From an uncultured Prevotellaceae bacterium (lineage in GTDB: Bacteria > Bacteroidota > Bacteroidia > Bacteroidales > Bacteroidaceae), in contig CADAAR010000020.1 of NCBI GenBank assembly GCA_902785945.1, positions 17,438 through 81,437 on the forward strand: a stretch of 64,000 nucleotides of DNA. Reading direction: 5' to 3'. The notes under the pieces are model-generated. The model was given only the letters and a program-made list of their open reading frames with translations. It did no database searches and was not told the DNA's origin. Position numbers and translations under genes: made by a program. Shown piece after piece: positions 28,401-38,370 of the stretch (positions are counted from its first letter, which is position 1; every line of letters starts with the position of its first letter).

Positions 28401-30001
28401 CGGAACTTCGTACGCTCCACGGTTGAGGCCAGATAGTATACGTTCTTCATCATCAAATCCCAGTTACCTTGTGTAGGGTTGTTCGAGGTGTTCTTCAGCG
28501 TCTTCACAAACAGAGCCTGTCCTGTCTGGGTGTTGTCGCTGGCGAATTCTCCCACCTGGAATGTCTGACCGCCTGCTGTAAACTCATAGGCCACAGCCAG
28601 TACCTGGTCAGTCTGCAGACCAGTTTTTAGTGAGATATAACCCAGGGCTTTGTTAACTGTATATTCCGATGAGTTAAGCAGTCGTGCACTCGATAGTTTC
28701 TCATAGTCCACGCCACCTTCGAAATCCTGAATGCCTGCCAGTACGGTGCTTGCCTGGTCAATATCGCGGGCATCGGCATATTGGCTGACGATGGTCTGAT
28801 ATTCGGTGTTGGCTGCGTTACAGGGTACCATTTCGCCTGTCAGTGCCCAATGATGATTGCTCACTCTTGTATTCTCACCTAAGTCTGTCAGGGCAATGAT
28901 GTTACGGGTGTTCGAGGTGGTACCCGTTTTATTTGTAATCCACACCTCTACGCGATTGATTTCAATGCCTGTTGTCAGGTTTGGCAGGGTCGACATCGCC
29001 TGGTCGTAATGCTCGCGGAAGTAGTGTGAGAGGAAGAAGTGACGGTTTTCCTCGTAGTCGGCAGCGTTCAGTTCGAAGGCTGTGGTCTGTGTGCCGCCTT
29101 TTGCAGAGACGCTCTTTGTGGCGGATTTCTTCTGTGAGACTACCGTCTGGAGCTTCAGTTTTCCAAACTGCATGTCCGTACGGATACCAAACAAACTGGA
29201 GGCACCTTTCACCAGCGAGTTGTTTGAGGGAAAGCTCACGTTACCACCCTCTACCAGTTTGATGATTTCGTCTTCCTTACCGTCATACTTTAACTTCATG
29301 TTCTGCGTGTCAAAGTCGAAGGTGGCATCGGTGTTGTAGTTAAGATTCATGTTCACCTTGTCGCCCACCTTACCATTCACGTTTAGGTTGATCTTTTCGT
29401 CGAAGTCAAAGCTGGTGGTCTTACGGTTACGGATGGGCAGCGAGGGATTGTCGATGTTCTTCATCGTGGCACCCAACTTCAGTTCTGCTGTTCCTTGGGT
29501 CTTGATGCGCACACCACCAGGACCGAAGATTTTTTCTGCCGGACCCAGATCGAAGTGCATATCTGCAAAAGAGAACTTATCCTTACCCTCAGTCTTTACA
29601 TTCTCTGCATCTTTCTGACGGAAGAAATCATGCAGCGCGCGTCTCTCACTCCATTTCTGATACTCCTCAGGGGTCATAATGACTGGGGCATTCAGATAAG
29701 TGTCGCCGATCTTCGAACCAATGAGATACAGGTTCAGCGAGTCATCGTATTCCACTGTCTGACGGATATTGTCGGGCATCTTCAGGTCGAGGGCTGACGA
29801 GTCGAGGTCTTCCACCAGCAGGGGAGCAATTTTTTGTATTTTCCAACGGGGATGCAGTAGTGAGTCAGGAATGTCTTCATCGTCTACAGCGGATACAGGC
29901 TGAGCCTTTGGCGCAGGCTTCTTTTGCGTCTTGTTATCCTGTGGTGCAGCAATTGCCACGATGCTTAACAGGACTAATCCGATATAGACGAATCGCTTCA
30001 C
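22481..30001 (-). CDS. sprA: Type IX secretion outer membrane translocon SprA/Sov
   Basis: 2506 residues, the size of the family. SprA is the giant 36-stranded barrel that exports type IX substrates. Signal peptide [19 protein letters not shown]; repeated beta-strand-rich sequence throughout; ends in the barrel strand [11 protein letters not shown]. The start is GTG at 29999-30001, overlapping the ruvA stop (GTGA), so translation is coupled. Oddity: a Lys/Ser/Glu low-complexity stretch ([19 protein letters not shown], bases about 24188-24245) interrupts the barrel sequence. It would secrete the protease and esterase with sorting-like tails in this window. Confidence 0.95.
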   Translation of the reverse strand: MKRFVYIGLVLLSIVAIAAPQDNKTQKKPAPKAQPVSAVDDEDIPDSLLHPRWKIQKIAPLLVEDLDSSALDLKMPDNIRQTVEYDDSLNLYLIGSKIGDTYLNAPVIMTPEEYQKWSERRALHDFFRQKDAENVKTEGKDKFSFADMHFDLGPAEKIFGPGGVRIKTQGTAELKLGATMKNIDNPSLPIRNRKTTSFDFDEKINLNVNGKVGDKVNMNLNYNTDATFDFDTQNMKLKYDGKEDEIIKLVEGGNVSFPSNNSLVKGASSLFGIRTDMQFGKLKLQTVVSQKKSATKSVSAKGGTQTTAFELNAADYEENRHFFLSHYFREHYDQAMSTLPNLTTGIEINRVEVWITNKTGTTSNTRNIIALTDLGENTRVSNHHWALTGEMVPCNAANTEYQTIVSQYADARDIDQASTVLAGIQDFEGGVDYEKLSSARLLNSSEYTVNKALGYISLKTGLQTDQVLAVAYEFTAGGQTFQVGEFASDNTQTGQALFVKTLKNTSNNPTQGNWDLMMKNVYYLASTVERTKFRLDIKYQSDTAGVYLTYIPDQRVKEQTLLRMLGCDRLDNNNKNHSNGYFDFVEGYTVSNGRVFLPSAEPFGDYLRNQLTAKGLSDAEADKYVFNQLYDSTKTVAKQVAEKNKYVMTGQYKGRSANVISLDAGYVPQGSVVVTAGGVTLQEGSDYSVDYNAGEVTILNQSIIDAGTNVNVSLESNTEYGMQRKTMLGLNWEYDFTKNFQIGGTIMHLSEQALISKVQMGEEPLRNTIWGLNVNWKQDSQWLTSMLNKIPLLHVKDPSHITFTGEFAHLIAGSASGTQDNASYIDDFENTKNYIPVGEPKQWTISSVPTMFRESSDKTGVTSGYNRALLSWYNIDPIFTRHSSTLTPSHIKSDLEQLSNHYVREVYVKELYPNRQQSTYSGATSTLSVLNLAYYPEERGPYNLTTDLNSNGTLRQPETKWGGMMRRLETTDFEQANIEYIEFWMLDPYIYLREQGNASDYSGDLYFNLGEVSEDILRDGKKFYESGMPVDGTSSFTDTQWGRIPIQATQTYAFATTSGSRALQDVGFNGLNDEQEREFGAYKEWLDALGGIVTNDSILQAWRNDPANDNYHYYRGSDFDNEQKSILDRYKRINNPQGNSPDTDDRTESYDTSYKTGPDVEDINQDFTLNEYERYYQYRVHISPEILDAYRNGNAVPGSYITDMRTSGVKLRNGDTTSVNWFQFRIPVTEYERKEGSIADFSSIRFMRMFLTNFQKPIVLRFGSLDLVRGEWRIYKQNLSGGLETGTVKVSAVNIEENNDKQPVNYVLPPGISRVTDPSQPQLVENNEQALNIVVENLSPQESKAVYKNSNYDLRQYKRMQMFVHANHLLPDQTSLKDNQLAVFIRLGSDYKSNYYEYEIPLKLTPDRNTYSRYSTTDRREVWPEDNMLDIDLSVFTTLKKERNKLKAQGVASYNQMFTAHDEKRPNNKVSIMGNPTLGEVKTMVIGVRNVSGENKSGEVWVNELRLLETNNDGGWAASGNLQVQLSDFGSVNVTGRYIGDGFGGLEESVMQRNTDTQKQYSVTTSLELGKLFPEKAQVSAPLYYSVTKDEVRPRYNPLDSDMRLKDALDAAADQQERDSIESLAVTKTTNTNFSLSNVRWGLKTKKHPMPYDPGNFSFSYSHAHQYTSGETTVYEKRDEWRGALNYSYSPVYKTWEPFSKLKGKSKWLNFPKALGFNYLPQSINFNSTISREYYELQERDLEDLSGQKLPLIFNEQFLWNRDFSLRWDFTKNLHFSFQSATHAQIEEPYTPVNKDLYADRYYAWKDSVWQSIKNLGTPLDYQQQTTVSYQLPLNKLPILDWLNSDASYTANYSWTRGTELEDGTSLGNIINSRRNVNINATLNMETLYNHFPFLKKVNERFKKAIPKKTPTKKASTSSKSEKSEKSDKSENSDKSDKAAKTKPTSKNSYQREITLKPDTTITVAHNKKSKRLRVTAKTKDGKLYKLKYKVIDENKILIKTKDTVDIKLSVMTKPSLETKWWYKPAQSAAHLLMMVRSINLSYRNQYQMNLPGFMPNIGDAFGQRTSGGLTPGLDFAFGTIGDDYLDKALANNWLMHNDNVANPATINSSNDLQLRATLEPMRDLKIDLNASRTDTRAQRIQYMYEGKPTTHSGSFNMTTISLKGALEGMGDANNGYQSSTFDKFRSLLSEYSARVAEQYPEAGTAYGGSTVTNVNPYSADVMIPAFLSAYTSSGGSLKLFPTLTRMLPNWTIRYSGLSKLTWFSNHFKSFNINHSYKSVFSIGSYASYSAWREYMGDLGFTIDQATGMLQPSSMYNVSTVSINEAFSPLIGADATLQNDLTLKLEYRTTRVLNLSMTSVQINEARSNDIVLGAGYKIRDFNLFGAGGNRKVRKAQNRGKSKTQTTQTTQTTKGRSGGVNHDMNLRLDISFRQQAAITRDIASGTSSASSGNSAFKLSFMADYTLSRLLTLSAYYDQQTNTPLLSSSSYPTTTRDFGLSLKFSLTR
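24186..24246 (-). repeat. In-frame Lys-Ser-Asp/Glu repeat in sprA
   Basis: A 9-base period (roughly TCT-GAT-TTG on the plus strand) encodes about seven copies of S-(E/D)-K. Likely a disordered, variable-length loop; the flanks [12 protein letters not shown] and [11 protein letters not shown] are also low in complexity. Confidence 0.8.
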
Positions 30002-30600
30002 TTAATCTGCTTCAGTGCCAACTTTACCACTTGTTCCACAGGCAGATCCGGCTGCTCCTGCAGAATCTGCAGCACCACCTTCTGTGTTGGTGCAGGTGCA
30101 AAGCCCAACATGGTCAAAGCCGATACGGCTTCGTCTTTCACCTGGTTGTTTACGGGGGCTATCATCTGTCCGCCAACGGGTATTTCGTCGGCGATGCCAA
30201 GAGCTACGATTTTGTCTCTCAGGTCAACGATGATGCGTTGGGCCGTCATCTTGCCGATGCCTTTGATGCCCTGTATCAGTCGTGCATTGCCTGTAGAAAT
30301 AGCATTGCACAACTCGCTTATGCTCATGCCCGAGAGCATCATCCTTGCTGTATTAGCACCTACGCCATTAACGGTGATGAGCAGCTCAAACATCTCACGC
30401 TCTTTCTTGTTCACGAAGCCGAAGAGCACGTAGGCATCCTCGCGAATAGCCTCGTGCACATAGAGTTTCACTTCCTTCTTGCCTTGTATGGCACTGAAAG
30501 TGTTCAGCGAGATGTTTAGTCCGTAACCTACTCCGGCAGCCTCTACAGTTGCCAGCGCGGGGGTCAGTTCGGTTAACTCCCCCTTGATATATTCTATCAT
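29998..30600 (-). CDS. ruvA: Holliday junction branch migration protein RuvA
   Basis: 200 residues from the ATG at 30600 ([12 protein letters not shown]), the usual length; the extension to 30645 is rejected since family members start here. Binds the four-way junction and loads RuvB. Domain I beta-barrel at the N-terminus, then helix-hairpin-helix motifs [13 protein letters not shown] and [16 protein letters not shown], and a C-terminal domain III ([15 protein letters not shown]). Followed directly by sprA. Confidence 0.95.
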   Translation of the reverse strand: MIEYIKGELTELTPALATVEAAGVGYGLNISLNTFSAIQGKKEVKLYVHEAIREDAYVLFGFVNKKEREMFELLITVNGVGANTARMMLSGMSISELCNAISTGNARLIQGIKGIGKMTAQRIIVDLRDKIVALGIADEIPVGGQMIAPVNNQVKDEAVSALTMLGFAPAPTQKVVLQILQEQPDLPVEQVVKLALKQIK

Positions 30601-30639
30601 ACCTTTATTTATTTTGTATATATACAACCATATAAACGC

Positions 30640-30676
30640 AAACATCCCCGCATTTATTGTGTCTGCGGGGATGTTT
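30640..30676 (-). terminator. Terminator between the esterase gene and ruvA
   Basis: AAACATCCCCGCA (30640-30652) pairs with TGCGGGGATGTTT (30664-30676): a 13-bp stem with an 11-base loop, 30 bases after the end of the esterase frame. The U-tract on the minus strand is weak. Confidence 0.75.
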
Positions 30677-30705
30677 GTGTGGTTTAGGGCTGCTTTATGG
30701 TGGCT

Positions 30706-31974
30706 TTATCTGACCACTTTCTTGCCTTTGACGATGTAAATACCTTTCTTCAATTGTCCATCGGTTTTCCGTCCTTGCAGGTCATAGACCTCTTCCTCAC
30801 TGTCATCATTAGTATTCACAGCATTGATGGCGGCAGTGCCATCTGCCTTAACAGTAATTTCAAACTCATGCGTCACTCCAAGGAAATCAGTAATGGTGGC
30901 GATTACCTTACCTGAGGTGCCAGGATCTCCCATAGTAATAATATTCCCGTTCTTTACTTCGTAGTCTGTGCTCGTGCAGATAGCATCTTTGATTCTTTCT
31001 TTGTGACCGTCCTAATAGGTACAACTCAGTATCAGTTTTTTTATCTGGTTATGATAGCCTTGTATAGGGGTGGCCACGCTTTTGGGGGTAAAGAATTTCT
31101 TCAGATTGGCATTCATCTGGTACTCGGGATCCATCTTGGGTTCTATGCCCATCACTTTGAGTGCCTCGAAAGCATAGCGTCTGCCGAAGATGCGATAGCC
31201 GGCAGCAGAGAAATGCCAAGTGTCTTGACCGTTGCCAGTGATGTCCTCTGCAGTTACTATATGACCGTTCTTGATGACCTCGGGAATCTTTTCTACTACT
31301 TTGTTGTGGTCATAGCAGCTGCCTCCTTGGTTTTTATAAAGGGTCTCACCAACGAAGATGGGAACGCTGTCGCCACTCAATCCCAGGTCTTTGAGCATGT
31401 TGTCGTAGATGCTCTTTACCATCTTGGGCCAATTGGGATTACCGTTATTCGAGCAGCCCTGATGCAGTAGAATACCTTTGATCACGCCTGCCTCCTGTGC
31501 CTTCTTGGCCATATCCACCAGTCGCTGATAGGGGTCGCTGCCATAGGCTCTGATACGTTCTGCCTGCCAGGAATCTGCTTTGGCCAGGATGCCGGCTATC
31601 TTATCGGGCATAAATCCCTCGATGGCGATACCGCCAATAGCGACATCCACAACACCTACCTTCACATTACTTGGCAATGCAGCCACCATCGTACGTCCAA
31701 AATAGTCGGCCATACCCAATCCGCCCCAAGGACTGACAATGGGTGGTGTGGCCTTATACCACTCGCCCAAGTTACGCTTCGGTGAGGTGAAATTGCAGGT
31801 AGCGAGCATTTTAAATCGATCGTCCACCGTATTATCAACACTCTCCCAACGGGCGTTACCCTCCATGTTCGACTGTCCAAAACACAGATAAATGTAAAAG
31901 TTGGGATCTACCTCAGCCTGTGCGCCCAAAAGCCCTCCAACTAGGAAAACTAAACTCAAAAAAAGTCTTTTCAT
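30706..31974 (-). pseudogene. Sialate O-acetylesterase-like (SASA) secreted enzyme, split by an in-frame TAG
   Basis: Start at the ATG 31974 (MKRLFLSLVFLVGGLLGAQA, signal peptide), placed by the perfect promoter just upstream. The catalytic part is a DUF303/SASA-type SGNH domain: LCFGQSNMEGNA with the Ser, GILLHQGCSNN, and DTWHFSAAGYRIFGRR with Asp/His. A TAG at 31012-31014 ends the frame after residue 320 (ILSCTY). The same frame then stays open for 102 codons (31011 to 30709), reading DGHKERIKDAICTS to a tail EEEVYDLQGRKTDGQLKKGI that is a typical type IX-like C-terminal sorting motif. The two parts are evidently one gene; a single C-to-T change (CAG to TAG) explains the break. The catalytic domain itself is complete. 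Confidence 0.85.
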
Positions 31975-31998
31975 GATGATAATTGTTGATTTTGGCTG

Positions 31999-32030
31999 CA
32001 AAGATACTGCAAATTGTGTGAAAAACCAAA
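31999..32030 (-). promoter_or_regulatory. Promoter of the SASA esterase gene
   Basis: Minus strand TTTG (32027-32030), 20 bases, TATCTTTG (31999-32006), 24 bases before the ATG. This perfect match fixes the start and excludes the longer reading frame. Confidence 0.85.
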
Positions 32031-32080
32031 TAAATTTGAGCTTTTCCAATTTGCAGTCTATCTTTGAGTGTAACAATCAT

Positions 32081-33745
32081 CTAATACGCTTGCTCATGCA
32101 CGCCCTTGACGGCACGGCCAGAAGGATCATTCATGCCTTTGAAGGCGGCATCCCATTCGAGGGCGATAGCAGTAGAGCATGCCACAGAAGCCTCGCTGGG
32201 GACACTCTTGGCAGCAGAGTCAGATGGGAAATGCTCGGCGAAGATGCTGCGATAGTAGTACTCTTCCTTGTTCTTGGGCGGGTTGATGGGGAAGCGTTCA
32301 GCAGCATGAGCCATCTGTTCGTCTGATACGGCCTCAGAGGTAATCTGTTTGAGGGTGTCGATCCAGGAATAGCCGACACCATCGCTGAACTGTTCCTTCT
32401 GTCGCCAGGCAACTTCCTTTGGCAGCATATCGGCGAAGGCCTCGCGAACAATCTTTTTCTCCATTGTCGTGCCTGGACACATCTTGGCCTCAGGATTCGT
32501 GCGCATAGCAACATCAAGGAATTCCTTATCGAGGAAGGGCACGCGACCTTCAACACCCCAGGCACTCAGACTCTTGTTGGCACGCAGACAATCGTACATA
32601 TACAGTTTGCCGAGTTTGCGAACGGTCTCATCATGGAAGTCTTTTGCTGTTGGGGCCTTGTGGAAATAGAGATAACCACCGAATATCTCGTCGGCACCCT
32701 CACCAGAGAGTACCATCTTAATACCCATCGACTTGATGACGCGAGCCAACAAATACATCGGCGTAGAGGCGCGGACGGTGGTGACATCGTAGGTCTCGAT
32801 GAAATAGATAACATCGCGGATGGCATCCAAACCTTCCTGGATGGTGTAGTTTATTTCGTGGTGTACGGTGCCGATATGGTCAGCCACGAGTTTGGCCTTT
32901 GCCAAATCAGGCGCACCTTTCAGTCCTACGGCAAACGAGTGCAGACGGGGCCAATATGCTTTCGTCTTCGAGTCATCCTCAATACGCATCTCTGAGTATT
33001 TCTCGGCAATAGCGGAAATGACGGATGAATCCAAACCACCGCTCAAAAGCACACCATAGGGCACATCACTCATCAACTGACGCTTTACGGCATCCTCCAA
33101 TGCATCATGGATGGCCTCAACACTAGCGGGGTTATCCTTTACAGCATCATACTGCATCCAGTCGCGACGATAGTACCACTTCTGACCTGGGTCGACGCTC
33201 CAATAGTAATGACCAGGCAGGAACGGCTCGTAGCGCTCGCACTGTCCTTCGAGAGCTTTCAATTCAGAGGCCACATACACAGTGCCGTCGCTGTCGTATC
33301 CAATATAAAGAGGTATGACGCCGATGGGGTCGCGGGCAATCAAGAACTCGTTCTTCTCTTCATCGTAGAGCACAAAGGCAAAAATACCACTCAGATCTTC
33401 GAGGAAGTCAATACCCTTCTCGCGATAGAGAGCCAGGATAACCTCACAGTCAGAACCTGTCTGGAACTCATACTGTCCAGCATAGCGACGGCGGATTTCC
33501 TGATGGTTGTAAATCTCACCATTCACAGCCAAAACCTGCTTCTTATCAGGACTATATAAGGGCTGTCCACCTGATTCAGGGTCCACAATGCTCAGTCGCT
33601 CGTGGGCGAGAATGGCAGAGCCACCACAATAAATACCACTCCAGTCAGGTCCGCGATGACGGATTTTCTGACTCATCTTTAAGGCCTTCTCACGCAACTC
33701 ATGCGTCTGCTCCTTTACATTCAATATTGCTACGATTCCACACAT
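32081..33745 (-). CDS. asnB: Asparagine synthase (glutamine-hydrolysing)
   Basis: 554 residues. MCGIVAILN places the Ntn nucleophile Cys2 at the start. The glutaminase domain fills the first 200 or so residues (ERLSIVDPESGGQPLYS, NGEIYNHQEIR). The synthetase domain has the PP-loop LLSGGLDSSVISAI and SGEGADEIFGGYLYFHKAP. It makes asparagine from aspartate, glutamine and ATP. Last of the pyrG-purF-carA-carB-asnB set, separated from carB by the ATTGTAAAT repeat spacer. Confidence 0.96.
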   Translation of the reverse strand: MCGIVAILNVKEQTHELREKALKMSQKIRHRGPDWSGIYCGGSAILAHERLSIVDPESGGQPLYSPDKKQVLAVNGEIYNHQEIRRRYAGQYEFQTGSDCEVILALYREKGIDFLEDLSGIFAFVLYDEEKNEFLIARDPIGVIPLYIGYDSDGTVYVASELKALEGQCERYEPFLPGHYYWSVDPGQKWYYRRDWMQYDAVKDNPASVEAIHDALEDAVKRQLMSDVPYGVLLSGGLDSSVISAIAEKYSEMRIEDDSKTKAYWPRLHSFAVGLKGAPDLAKAKLVADHIGTVHHEINYTIQEGLDAIRDVIYFIETYDVTTVRASTPMYLLARVIKSMGIKMVLSGEGADEIFGGYLYFHKAPTAKDFHDETVRKLGKLYMYDCLRANKSLSAWGVEGRVPFLDKEFLDVAMRTNPEAKMCPGTTMEKKIVREAFADMLPKEVAWRQKEQFSDGVGYSWIDTLKQITSEAVSDEQMAHAAERFPINPPKNKEEYYYRSIFAEHFPSDSAAKSVPSEASVACSTAIALEWDAAFKGMNDPSGRAVKGVHEQAY

Positions 33746-33785
33746 AATATCATTTACAATTTGACGATTTACAATTTACAATTTA
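33746..33785 (-). repeat. ATTGTAAAT-type spacer repeat between carB and asnB
   Basis: On the minus strand the spacer starts with the carB stop TAA and reads AATTGTAAATTGTAAATCG then TCAAATTGTAAATGATATT before the asnB ATG. The gltB-gltD spacer (55439-55478) is a clear relative with the same order of parts. The repeated unit is A-ATTGTAAAT. Confidence 0.8.
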
Positions 33786-35483
33786 AAGATAAGAAAGATA
33801 GAGATAATTGGTCTGGGCGGGATATTCCGCTGCAAGGGTGTCAATCTGGTTGACGGTAGGTACGAGTCCCAGTATCTTACGCCATTTGCGGATAGTGAGA
33901 CCAGCCTGTTCCATCTTCATGCGGTTCTCCAAACCGATGGCACGGGCTATCTGAAAATCGGAGAAACCATAGACCTTGGCTGCACGCAACAGCAGGGCTA
34001 CCTCTGGCGATTGCAGATACTCCTTGAATTCGCTGGGTTCCATAAATTCTGATACCTCAGACAGATGGGCGTACTCTTTCAGTTGCTGGTCGATATCGAC
34101 GATATGCTTCAATTTCTGCAAGAACCAACGGTCAATCATCGTCAACTGGTGTATCTGTTCGATGGTATAGCCAATCTTCAGGGCCTTCGACACCACGAAA
34201 ATACGCATATCCGTAGGTTCATGCAGGGATTTTTCAATATCTGGTATCTTGATGGCGTGGTTCTCTACGAATCCGTGCATACCTTGTCCGATCATACGCA
34301 AACCCTTCTGCAGCGCTTCCTCAAACGTGCGACCAATGGCCATCACCTCACCCACGCTCTTCATCGATGAGCCAAGCTGACGCTTTACGCCTTGGAACTT
34401 TGTCAGATCCCAACGAGGGATTTTTACGACCACATAGTCGAGGGCTGGCTCAAAGAAGGCACTGGTGGTCTTGGTCACGGAGTTCTTCAAGTCAAAGAGA
34501 CCATAACCCAATCCTAGTTTGGCAGCGACGAAAGCCAAGGGATAACCTGTTGCCTTCGAAGCCAGAGCGGAAGAACGACTCAGACGGGCATTCACCTCGA
34601 TAACACGATAGTCTTCTGAATTAGGGTCGAGGGCGTACTGCACATTGCATTCTCCTACGATGCCGATATGACGGATAATCTTAATGGCGAGAGCACGCAG
34701 TTTGTGATACTCACTATTGGTAAGCGTCTGCGATGGAGCCACCACAATCGATTCGCCCGTATGAATACCCAGTGGGTCGAAGTTCTCCATATTACAAACG
34801 GTGATGCAGTTGTCATACTTGTCGCGCACTACTTCGTATTCTATCTCCTTCCAGCCTTTGAGCGATTTCTCCACCAATACCTGTGGCGAGAATGAGAAGG
34901 CTTCCTCGGCCTGTGCCAATAATTCTTCTTCGTTGTCGCAGAAGCCTGAGCCCAGACCACCAAGGGCGTAGGCAGCACGCAGAATCACCGGGAAACCTAA
35001 TTCATGCGCTGCTTTCTGCACCTCTTCGACGGTAGAACAAGCCTCGCTTTTGATGGTCTTCACGTCGATCTCATCGAGGCGCTTTACAAACAGGTCGCGG
35101 TCTTCTGTATCGATGATGGCCTGAACGGGGGTGCCTAATACCTCGACACCGTATTTCTCCAGCACACCCTTCTCGTAGAGTTCTACACCGCAGTTCAATG
35201 CCGTCTGTCCACCAAAACTCAAAAGGATGCCGTCAGGACGTTCTTTCTCAATGATGCGCTCCACGAACTCTGCCTTAACGGGTTGGAAATACACCGTATC
35301 AGCCACTCCTTTCGAAGTCTGCACTGTAGCGATATTGGGGTTGATCAGCACTGAGTGGATGCCTTCTTCCTTCAGTGCCTTTAACGCCTGGGCACCGCTA
35401 TAGTCGAACTCACCAGCCTGACCAATCTTCAAAGCTCCTGAACCCAGAAGCAATACCTTTTTTATCTCTTTCCTTTCCATCAT
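33783..35483 (-). CDS. carB: Carbamoyl-phosphate synthase large chain, N-terminal half only
   Basis: 566 residues; CarB is normally about 1070. Present are the first ATP-grasp domain ([20 protein letters not shown] at the N-terminus, [12 protein letters not shown] glycine-rich loop, [20 protein letters not shown]) and the oligomerisation domain ([14 protein letters not shown]). The protein ends ...[13 protein letters not shown], exactly where the second, carbamate-phosphorylating half should begin; no trace of that half is found before asnB. Full activity would need the missing half elsewhere. Overlaps carA by 4 bases (ATGA). Either a domain-boundary truncation or a split-gene arrangement like those known in some archaea and Aquifex. 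Confidence 0.88.
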   Translation of the reverse strand: MMERKEIKKVLLLGSGALKIGQAGEFDYSGAQALKALKEEGIHSVLINPNIATVQTSKGVADTVYFQPVKAEFVERIIEKERPDGILLSFGGQTALNCGVELYEKGVLEKYGVEVLGTPVQAIIDTEDRDLFVKRLDEIDVKTIKSEACSTVEEVQKAAHELGFPVILRAAYALGGLGSGFCDNEEELLAQAEEAFSFSPQVLVEKSLKGWKEIEYEVVRDKYDNCITVCNMENFDPLGIHTGESIVVAPSQTLTNSEYHKLRALAIKIIRHIGIVGECNVQYALDPNSEDYRVIEVNARLSRSSALASKATGYPLAFVAAKLGLGYGLFDLKNSVTKTTSAFFEPALDYVVVKIPRWDLTKFQGVKRQLGSSMKSVGEVMAIGRTFEEALQKGLRMIGQGMHGFVENHAIKIPDIEKSLHEPTDMRIFVVSKALKIGYTIEQIHQLTMIDRWFLQKLKHIVDIDQQLKEYAHLSEVSEFMEPSEFKEYLQSPEVALLLRAAKVYGFSDFQIARAIGLENRMKMEQAGLTIRKWRKILGLVPTVNQIDTLAAEYPAQTNYLYLSYL

Positions 35484-36631
35484 CCAAGCATCTTTACAAA
35501 TTCATCAAACAAAAACTCTGTATCCACTGGTCCTGAACAAGCCTCTGGGTGGAACTGTGCCGACATCCAGGGATTGGTCTTGTGGCGGATACCCTCATTC
35601 GAACCGTCGTTCATATTCACGAACAGCGGTTCCCAGTTAGAAGGTAGGGTGGAGTCATCGACTGCATAACCGTGATTCTGCGAAGTGATAAAGCACTGGG
35701 TAGTGCCGACCTTCTGCACAGGTTGGTTGTGCGAGCGATGACCGTATTTCAGTTTGTAGGTCTTGGCGCCTGCGGCCTTCGCCAATAATTGGTTGCCAAG
35801 ACAGATACCCATACACGGCCTAACTTTCTCATTATTCAGGAACGTCTGAATATTCGCTACCGTCTTGCTGCATTGTTCAGGGTCACCAGGACCATTTGCC
35901 AAGAACAGTCCATCAAACTCCAACTGGTTGAAATCATAGTCCCAGGGTACACGTACCACCTCGATGCCGCGCTTAATCAGGCAACGGATGATATTTGCCT
36001 TCACGCCGCAATCCACAAGCACGACGCGCGGAAGTGAAGAGTGAAGAGTGAAGAGTGAAGAATTTGCTGCCGCTTTCATATCGGGCCGATATGTTATCAC
36101 CTCCTTGCAACTCACCTTCTCTACCCAATTCACGCTACCGTAGTCTTTTTCTGATTCAGGGAACGCGGTAGCAAATTCTTCACTCTTCACTCTTAACTCT
36201 TCACTAATCTCGATTTTGCCCATCATTACGCCGCTTTCTCGCAGCACCTTCGTCAGTCGTCTTGTATCGATGCCTGTGATAGCGGGAATCTTCTCTCTTT
36301 TCAGCCAAGAGGCCAAGCTCTCGCGCGCATTCCAATGCGAATAGGTCTCACTATAATCGGCTACCACCAGTGCCTTAGCGTGAATCTTCTCGCTCTCCAT
36401 AAACAGCGGCAGACCGTTTTCCCCTAAACCAGTATCAGGCACACCATAGTTGCCTATCAACGGATAGGTCGTTACCAATATCTGCCCCGCATAACTGGGG
36501 TCTGTCAAACTCTCAGGATAGCCCGTCATTGCGGTGTTGAACACCACCTCGCCAACCGTGTTGGTATCATAACCAAACGACCAGCCCACAAACTGACTGC
36601 CATCTTCGAGTATTAATCTTGCTATTTTCAT
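35480..36631 (-). CDS. carA: Carbamoyl-phosphate synthase small chain (glutaminase) with two repeat insertions
   Basis: 383 residues. Hydrolyses glutamine and channels ammonia to CarB. The class I amidotransferase domain has Cys277 in MGICLGNQ and the HPEA motif ([10 protein letters not shown]). The N-terminal domain has [17 protein letters not shown]. Two insertions are visible: residues about 143-156 ([13 protein letters not shown]) and about 187-200 ([13 protein letters not shown]). They are the same 41-bp element in opposite orientations, on either side of the conserved [14 protein letters not shown]. Immediately follows purF with no gap. Confidence 0.95.
   Translation of the reverse strand: MKIARLILEDGSQFVGWSFGYDTNTVGEVVFNTAMTGYPESLTDPSYAGQILVTTYPLIGNYGVPDTGLGENGLPLFMESEKIHAKALVVADYSETYSHWNARESLASWLKREKIPAITGIDTRRLTKVLRESGVMMGKIEISEELRVKSEEFATAFPESEKDYGSVNWVEKVSCKEVITYRPDMKAAANSSLFTLHSSLPRVVLVDCGVKANIIRCLIKRGIEVVRVPWDYDFNQLEFDGLFLANGPGDPEQCSKTVANIQTFLNNEKVRPCMGICLGNQLLAKAAGAKTYKLKYGHRSHNQPVQKVGTTQCFITSQNHGYAVDDSTLPSNWEPLFVNMNDGSNEGIRHKTNPWMSAQFHPEACSGPVDTEFLFDEFVKMLG
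36033..36073 (+). repeat. 41-bp (GTGAAGA)n element, copy a, in carA
   Basis: Four GTGAAGA heptamers followed by AATTTGCTGCCGC. Lies in frame in carA (minus strand) and encodes [13 protein letters not shown]. Identical to the copy at 38599. Confidence 0.92.
36165..36205 (-). repeat. 41-bp (GTGAAGA)n element, copy b, in carA
   Basis: Reverse orientation relative to copy a, 91 bases away, with two or so base differences (GTTAAGA heptamer; GCTACCGC end). Encodes [13 protein letters not shown] in carA. Copies a and b are complementary and would form a 41-bp hairpin arm in the carA mRNA. Confidence 0.92.
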
Positions 36632-38370
36632 TATAGTTGTAATTTCAAAGTTTGCTCTACATAATTTACAAAGGCATTGTTACAAAGGCGAATGCCGCCA
36701 GGGGTGGGGTAGTGGCCCGTGAAGTACCAGTCGCCAGGATGATTAGGACAGGCGTGATGCAAGCCCTCGATACTCTGGAACACCAGTTCTACAGGCGACT
36801 GCATACCCTCAGGACGCAGCATCTCCACAATCTTCGCGTTGATTTCATCGACGGTGAATGGCTCATAAATATTTCGCACATGGTTCAGCGACGCTGGCGA
36901 ATACTTGCAGGCCTTATATGTATCGGCAATCAGATTCTGCATGCCCCTATCCTTAATCAAAGCGATAGCCGCACGGAAGGCACAAAGCTCCTCCAGACGC
37001 GACATATCGATGCCGTAGTAATCTGGATAACGGATCTGCGGTGAACTCGAGACCATCACGATCTTCTTGGGATGCAGACGGTCGAGAATCTTGAAGATAC
37101 TCTCTTTCAGCGTCGTGCCTCGCACTATCGAGTCGTCGATGATCACGAGGTTATCCTTTCCTGCCTCCAGCGAACCATAACTGATATCATAGACGTGAGC
37201 AGCCAGATCGTTACGCTCAGAGTTGTCTGCGATAAAGGTGCGCAGTTTGATATCTTTCCAAACCACCTTTTCTGTGCGAACCTCTCCGTGCAACTTGCGG
37301 AAACCATCCGTCATACCATAGAAGGCAACCTCAGCGGTATTGGGAATATACGAAAAGACCGTATGATCCACATCGCCGTCGATAGCCTTGAGGATAGCAG
37401 GCGTGAGTTGTTCGCCCAGACGTTTGCGTTCCTGATAGATGTCACGATCAGAACCACGACTGAAATAAATCCTCTCAAACGAGCAGGCACTCAGTGGCTG
37501 CGCAGGCATAATCTGTTCCAATTGGCTCTCACCATTCTTATGTACGATGAGTGCCTCGCCTGGTTGGAGTTCACAGATGTCCTCTGCCTGCAAGTCAAAC
37601 GTCGTCTGCAGCACGGGTCGCTCGCTGGCCAATGCAATCATCTCGTCATCGCGATAGTAGAACGCAGGGCGGATGCCCCAAGGGTCACGCACACTGAACA
37701 TCTCGCCGCTTCCCGTCAATCCGCACATCACATATCCACCATCATAATGACTCATTGTGGTTTTCAGCACATTCGCCATCTCCACATGGTTGTCGATATA
37801 ATCCGTAATAGCGGTGTCCTTCAATCCCTGCTCTTTCGCGAGGGCATAGAGTCGCTCTACCTCACGGTCTAGACGGTGTCCCATCAGTTCGAGGGTGATA
37901 TATGAATCACCATAGATACGTGGCGACTGACCCTGTAAGGTGAGGAACTGAAAGACCTCGTCGATATTCGTCATGTTGAAGTTGCCGCACAGACAGAGGT
38001 TTTTCGCCCGCCAGTTGTTACGACGCAGGAAGGGATGCACAAACGTCAGCCCGCTCTTGCCTGTGGTCGAATAGCGCAGATGTCCCATCAGCAGTTCACC
38101 AGCCATCTCCTCCGTCACACGAGAAAAAATCTCCGTGATGGCGTCCTTGCCCTCGGCCTTCTCACGGAACATATACTCCGTGCCTGGCTCCTTCGTCAGA
38201 CTGACGGAAGCGATACCAGCACCCTCCTGTCCGCGATTGTGTTGCTTCTCCATCATCAGGTAGAGTTTATTGAAACCATAGCGCCACGAACCGTATTTCT
38301 GCTCGTAGTAGCTCAGCGGCTTCAACAGGCGGATCATCGCCACACCACACTCATGCTTCAACTCTTCCAT
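36631..38370 (-). CDS. purF: Amidophosphoribosyltransferase
   Basis: 579 residues from the ATG at 38370 (MEELKHECGVAMIR). First step of purine synthesis: PRPP plus glutamine to phosphoribosylamine. The Ntn nucleophile is Cys8, so a 7-residue propeptide should be removed. QHNRGQEGAGIAS and GHLRYSTTGKSG mark the glutaminase domain; the PRPP-binding loop VIIDDSIVRGTTLK is complete. Longer than E. coli PurF (505), as is usual for the Bacteroidetes form. Its start overlaps the pyrG end by 13 bases, and carA begins where it stops. Confidence 0.94.
   Translation of the reverse strand: MEELKHECGVAMIRLLKPLSYYEQKYGSWRYGFNKLYLMMEKQHNRGQEGAGIASVSLTKEPGTEYMFREKAEGKDAITEIFSRVTEEMAGELLMGHLRYSTTGKSGLTFVHPFLRRNNWRAKNLCLCGNFNMTNIDEVFQFLTLQGQSPRIYGDSYITLELMGHRLDREVERLYALAKEQGLKDTAITDYIDNHVEMANVLKTTMSHYDGGYVMCGLTGSGEMFSVRDPWGIRPAFYYRDDEMIALASERPVLQTTFDLQAEDICELQPGEALIVHKNGESQLEQIMPAQPLSACSFERIYFSRGSDRDIYQERKRLGEQLTPAILKAIDGDVDHTVFSYIPNTAEVAFYGMTDGFRKLHGEVRTEKVVWKDIKLRTFIADNSERNDLAAHVYDISYGSLEAGKDNLVIIDDSIVRGTTLKESIFKILDRLHPKKIVMVSSSPQIRYPDYYGIDMSRLEELCAFRAAIALIKDRGMQNLIADTYKACKYSPASLNHVRNIYEPFTVDEINAKIVEMLRPEGMQSPVELVFQSIEGLHHACPNHPGDWYFTGHYPTPGGIRLCNNAFVNYVEQTLKLQL

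Noticed and set aside
29082-29797. Plus-strand frames opposite sprA (for example 29082-29339, 29495-29797)
   Set aside because: Shadows of the sprA reading frame, without motifs or promoters.
30706-30933. Independent 75-residue gene
   Set aside because: It is in the same frame as the esterase gene with no other stop than the TAG at 31012-31014, and its content is a secretion tail, not a separate protein.
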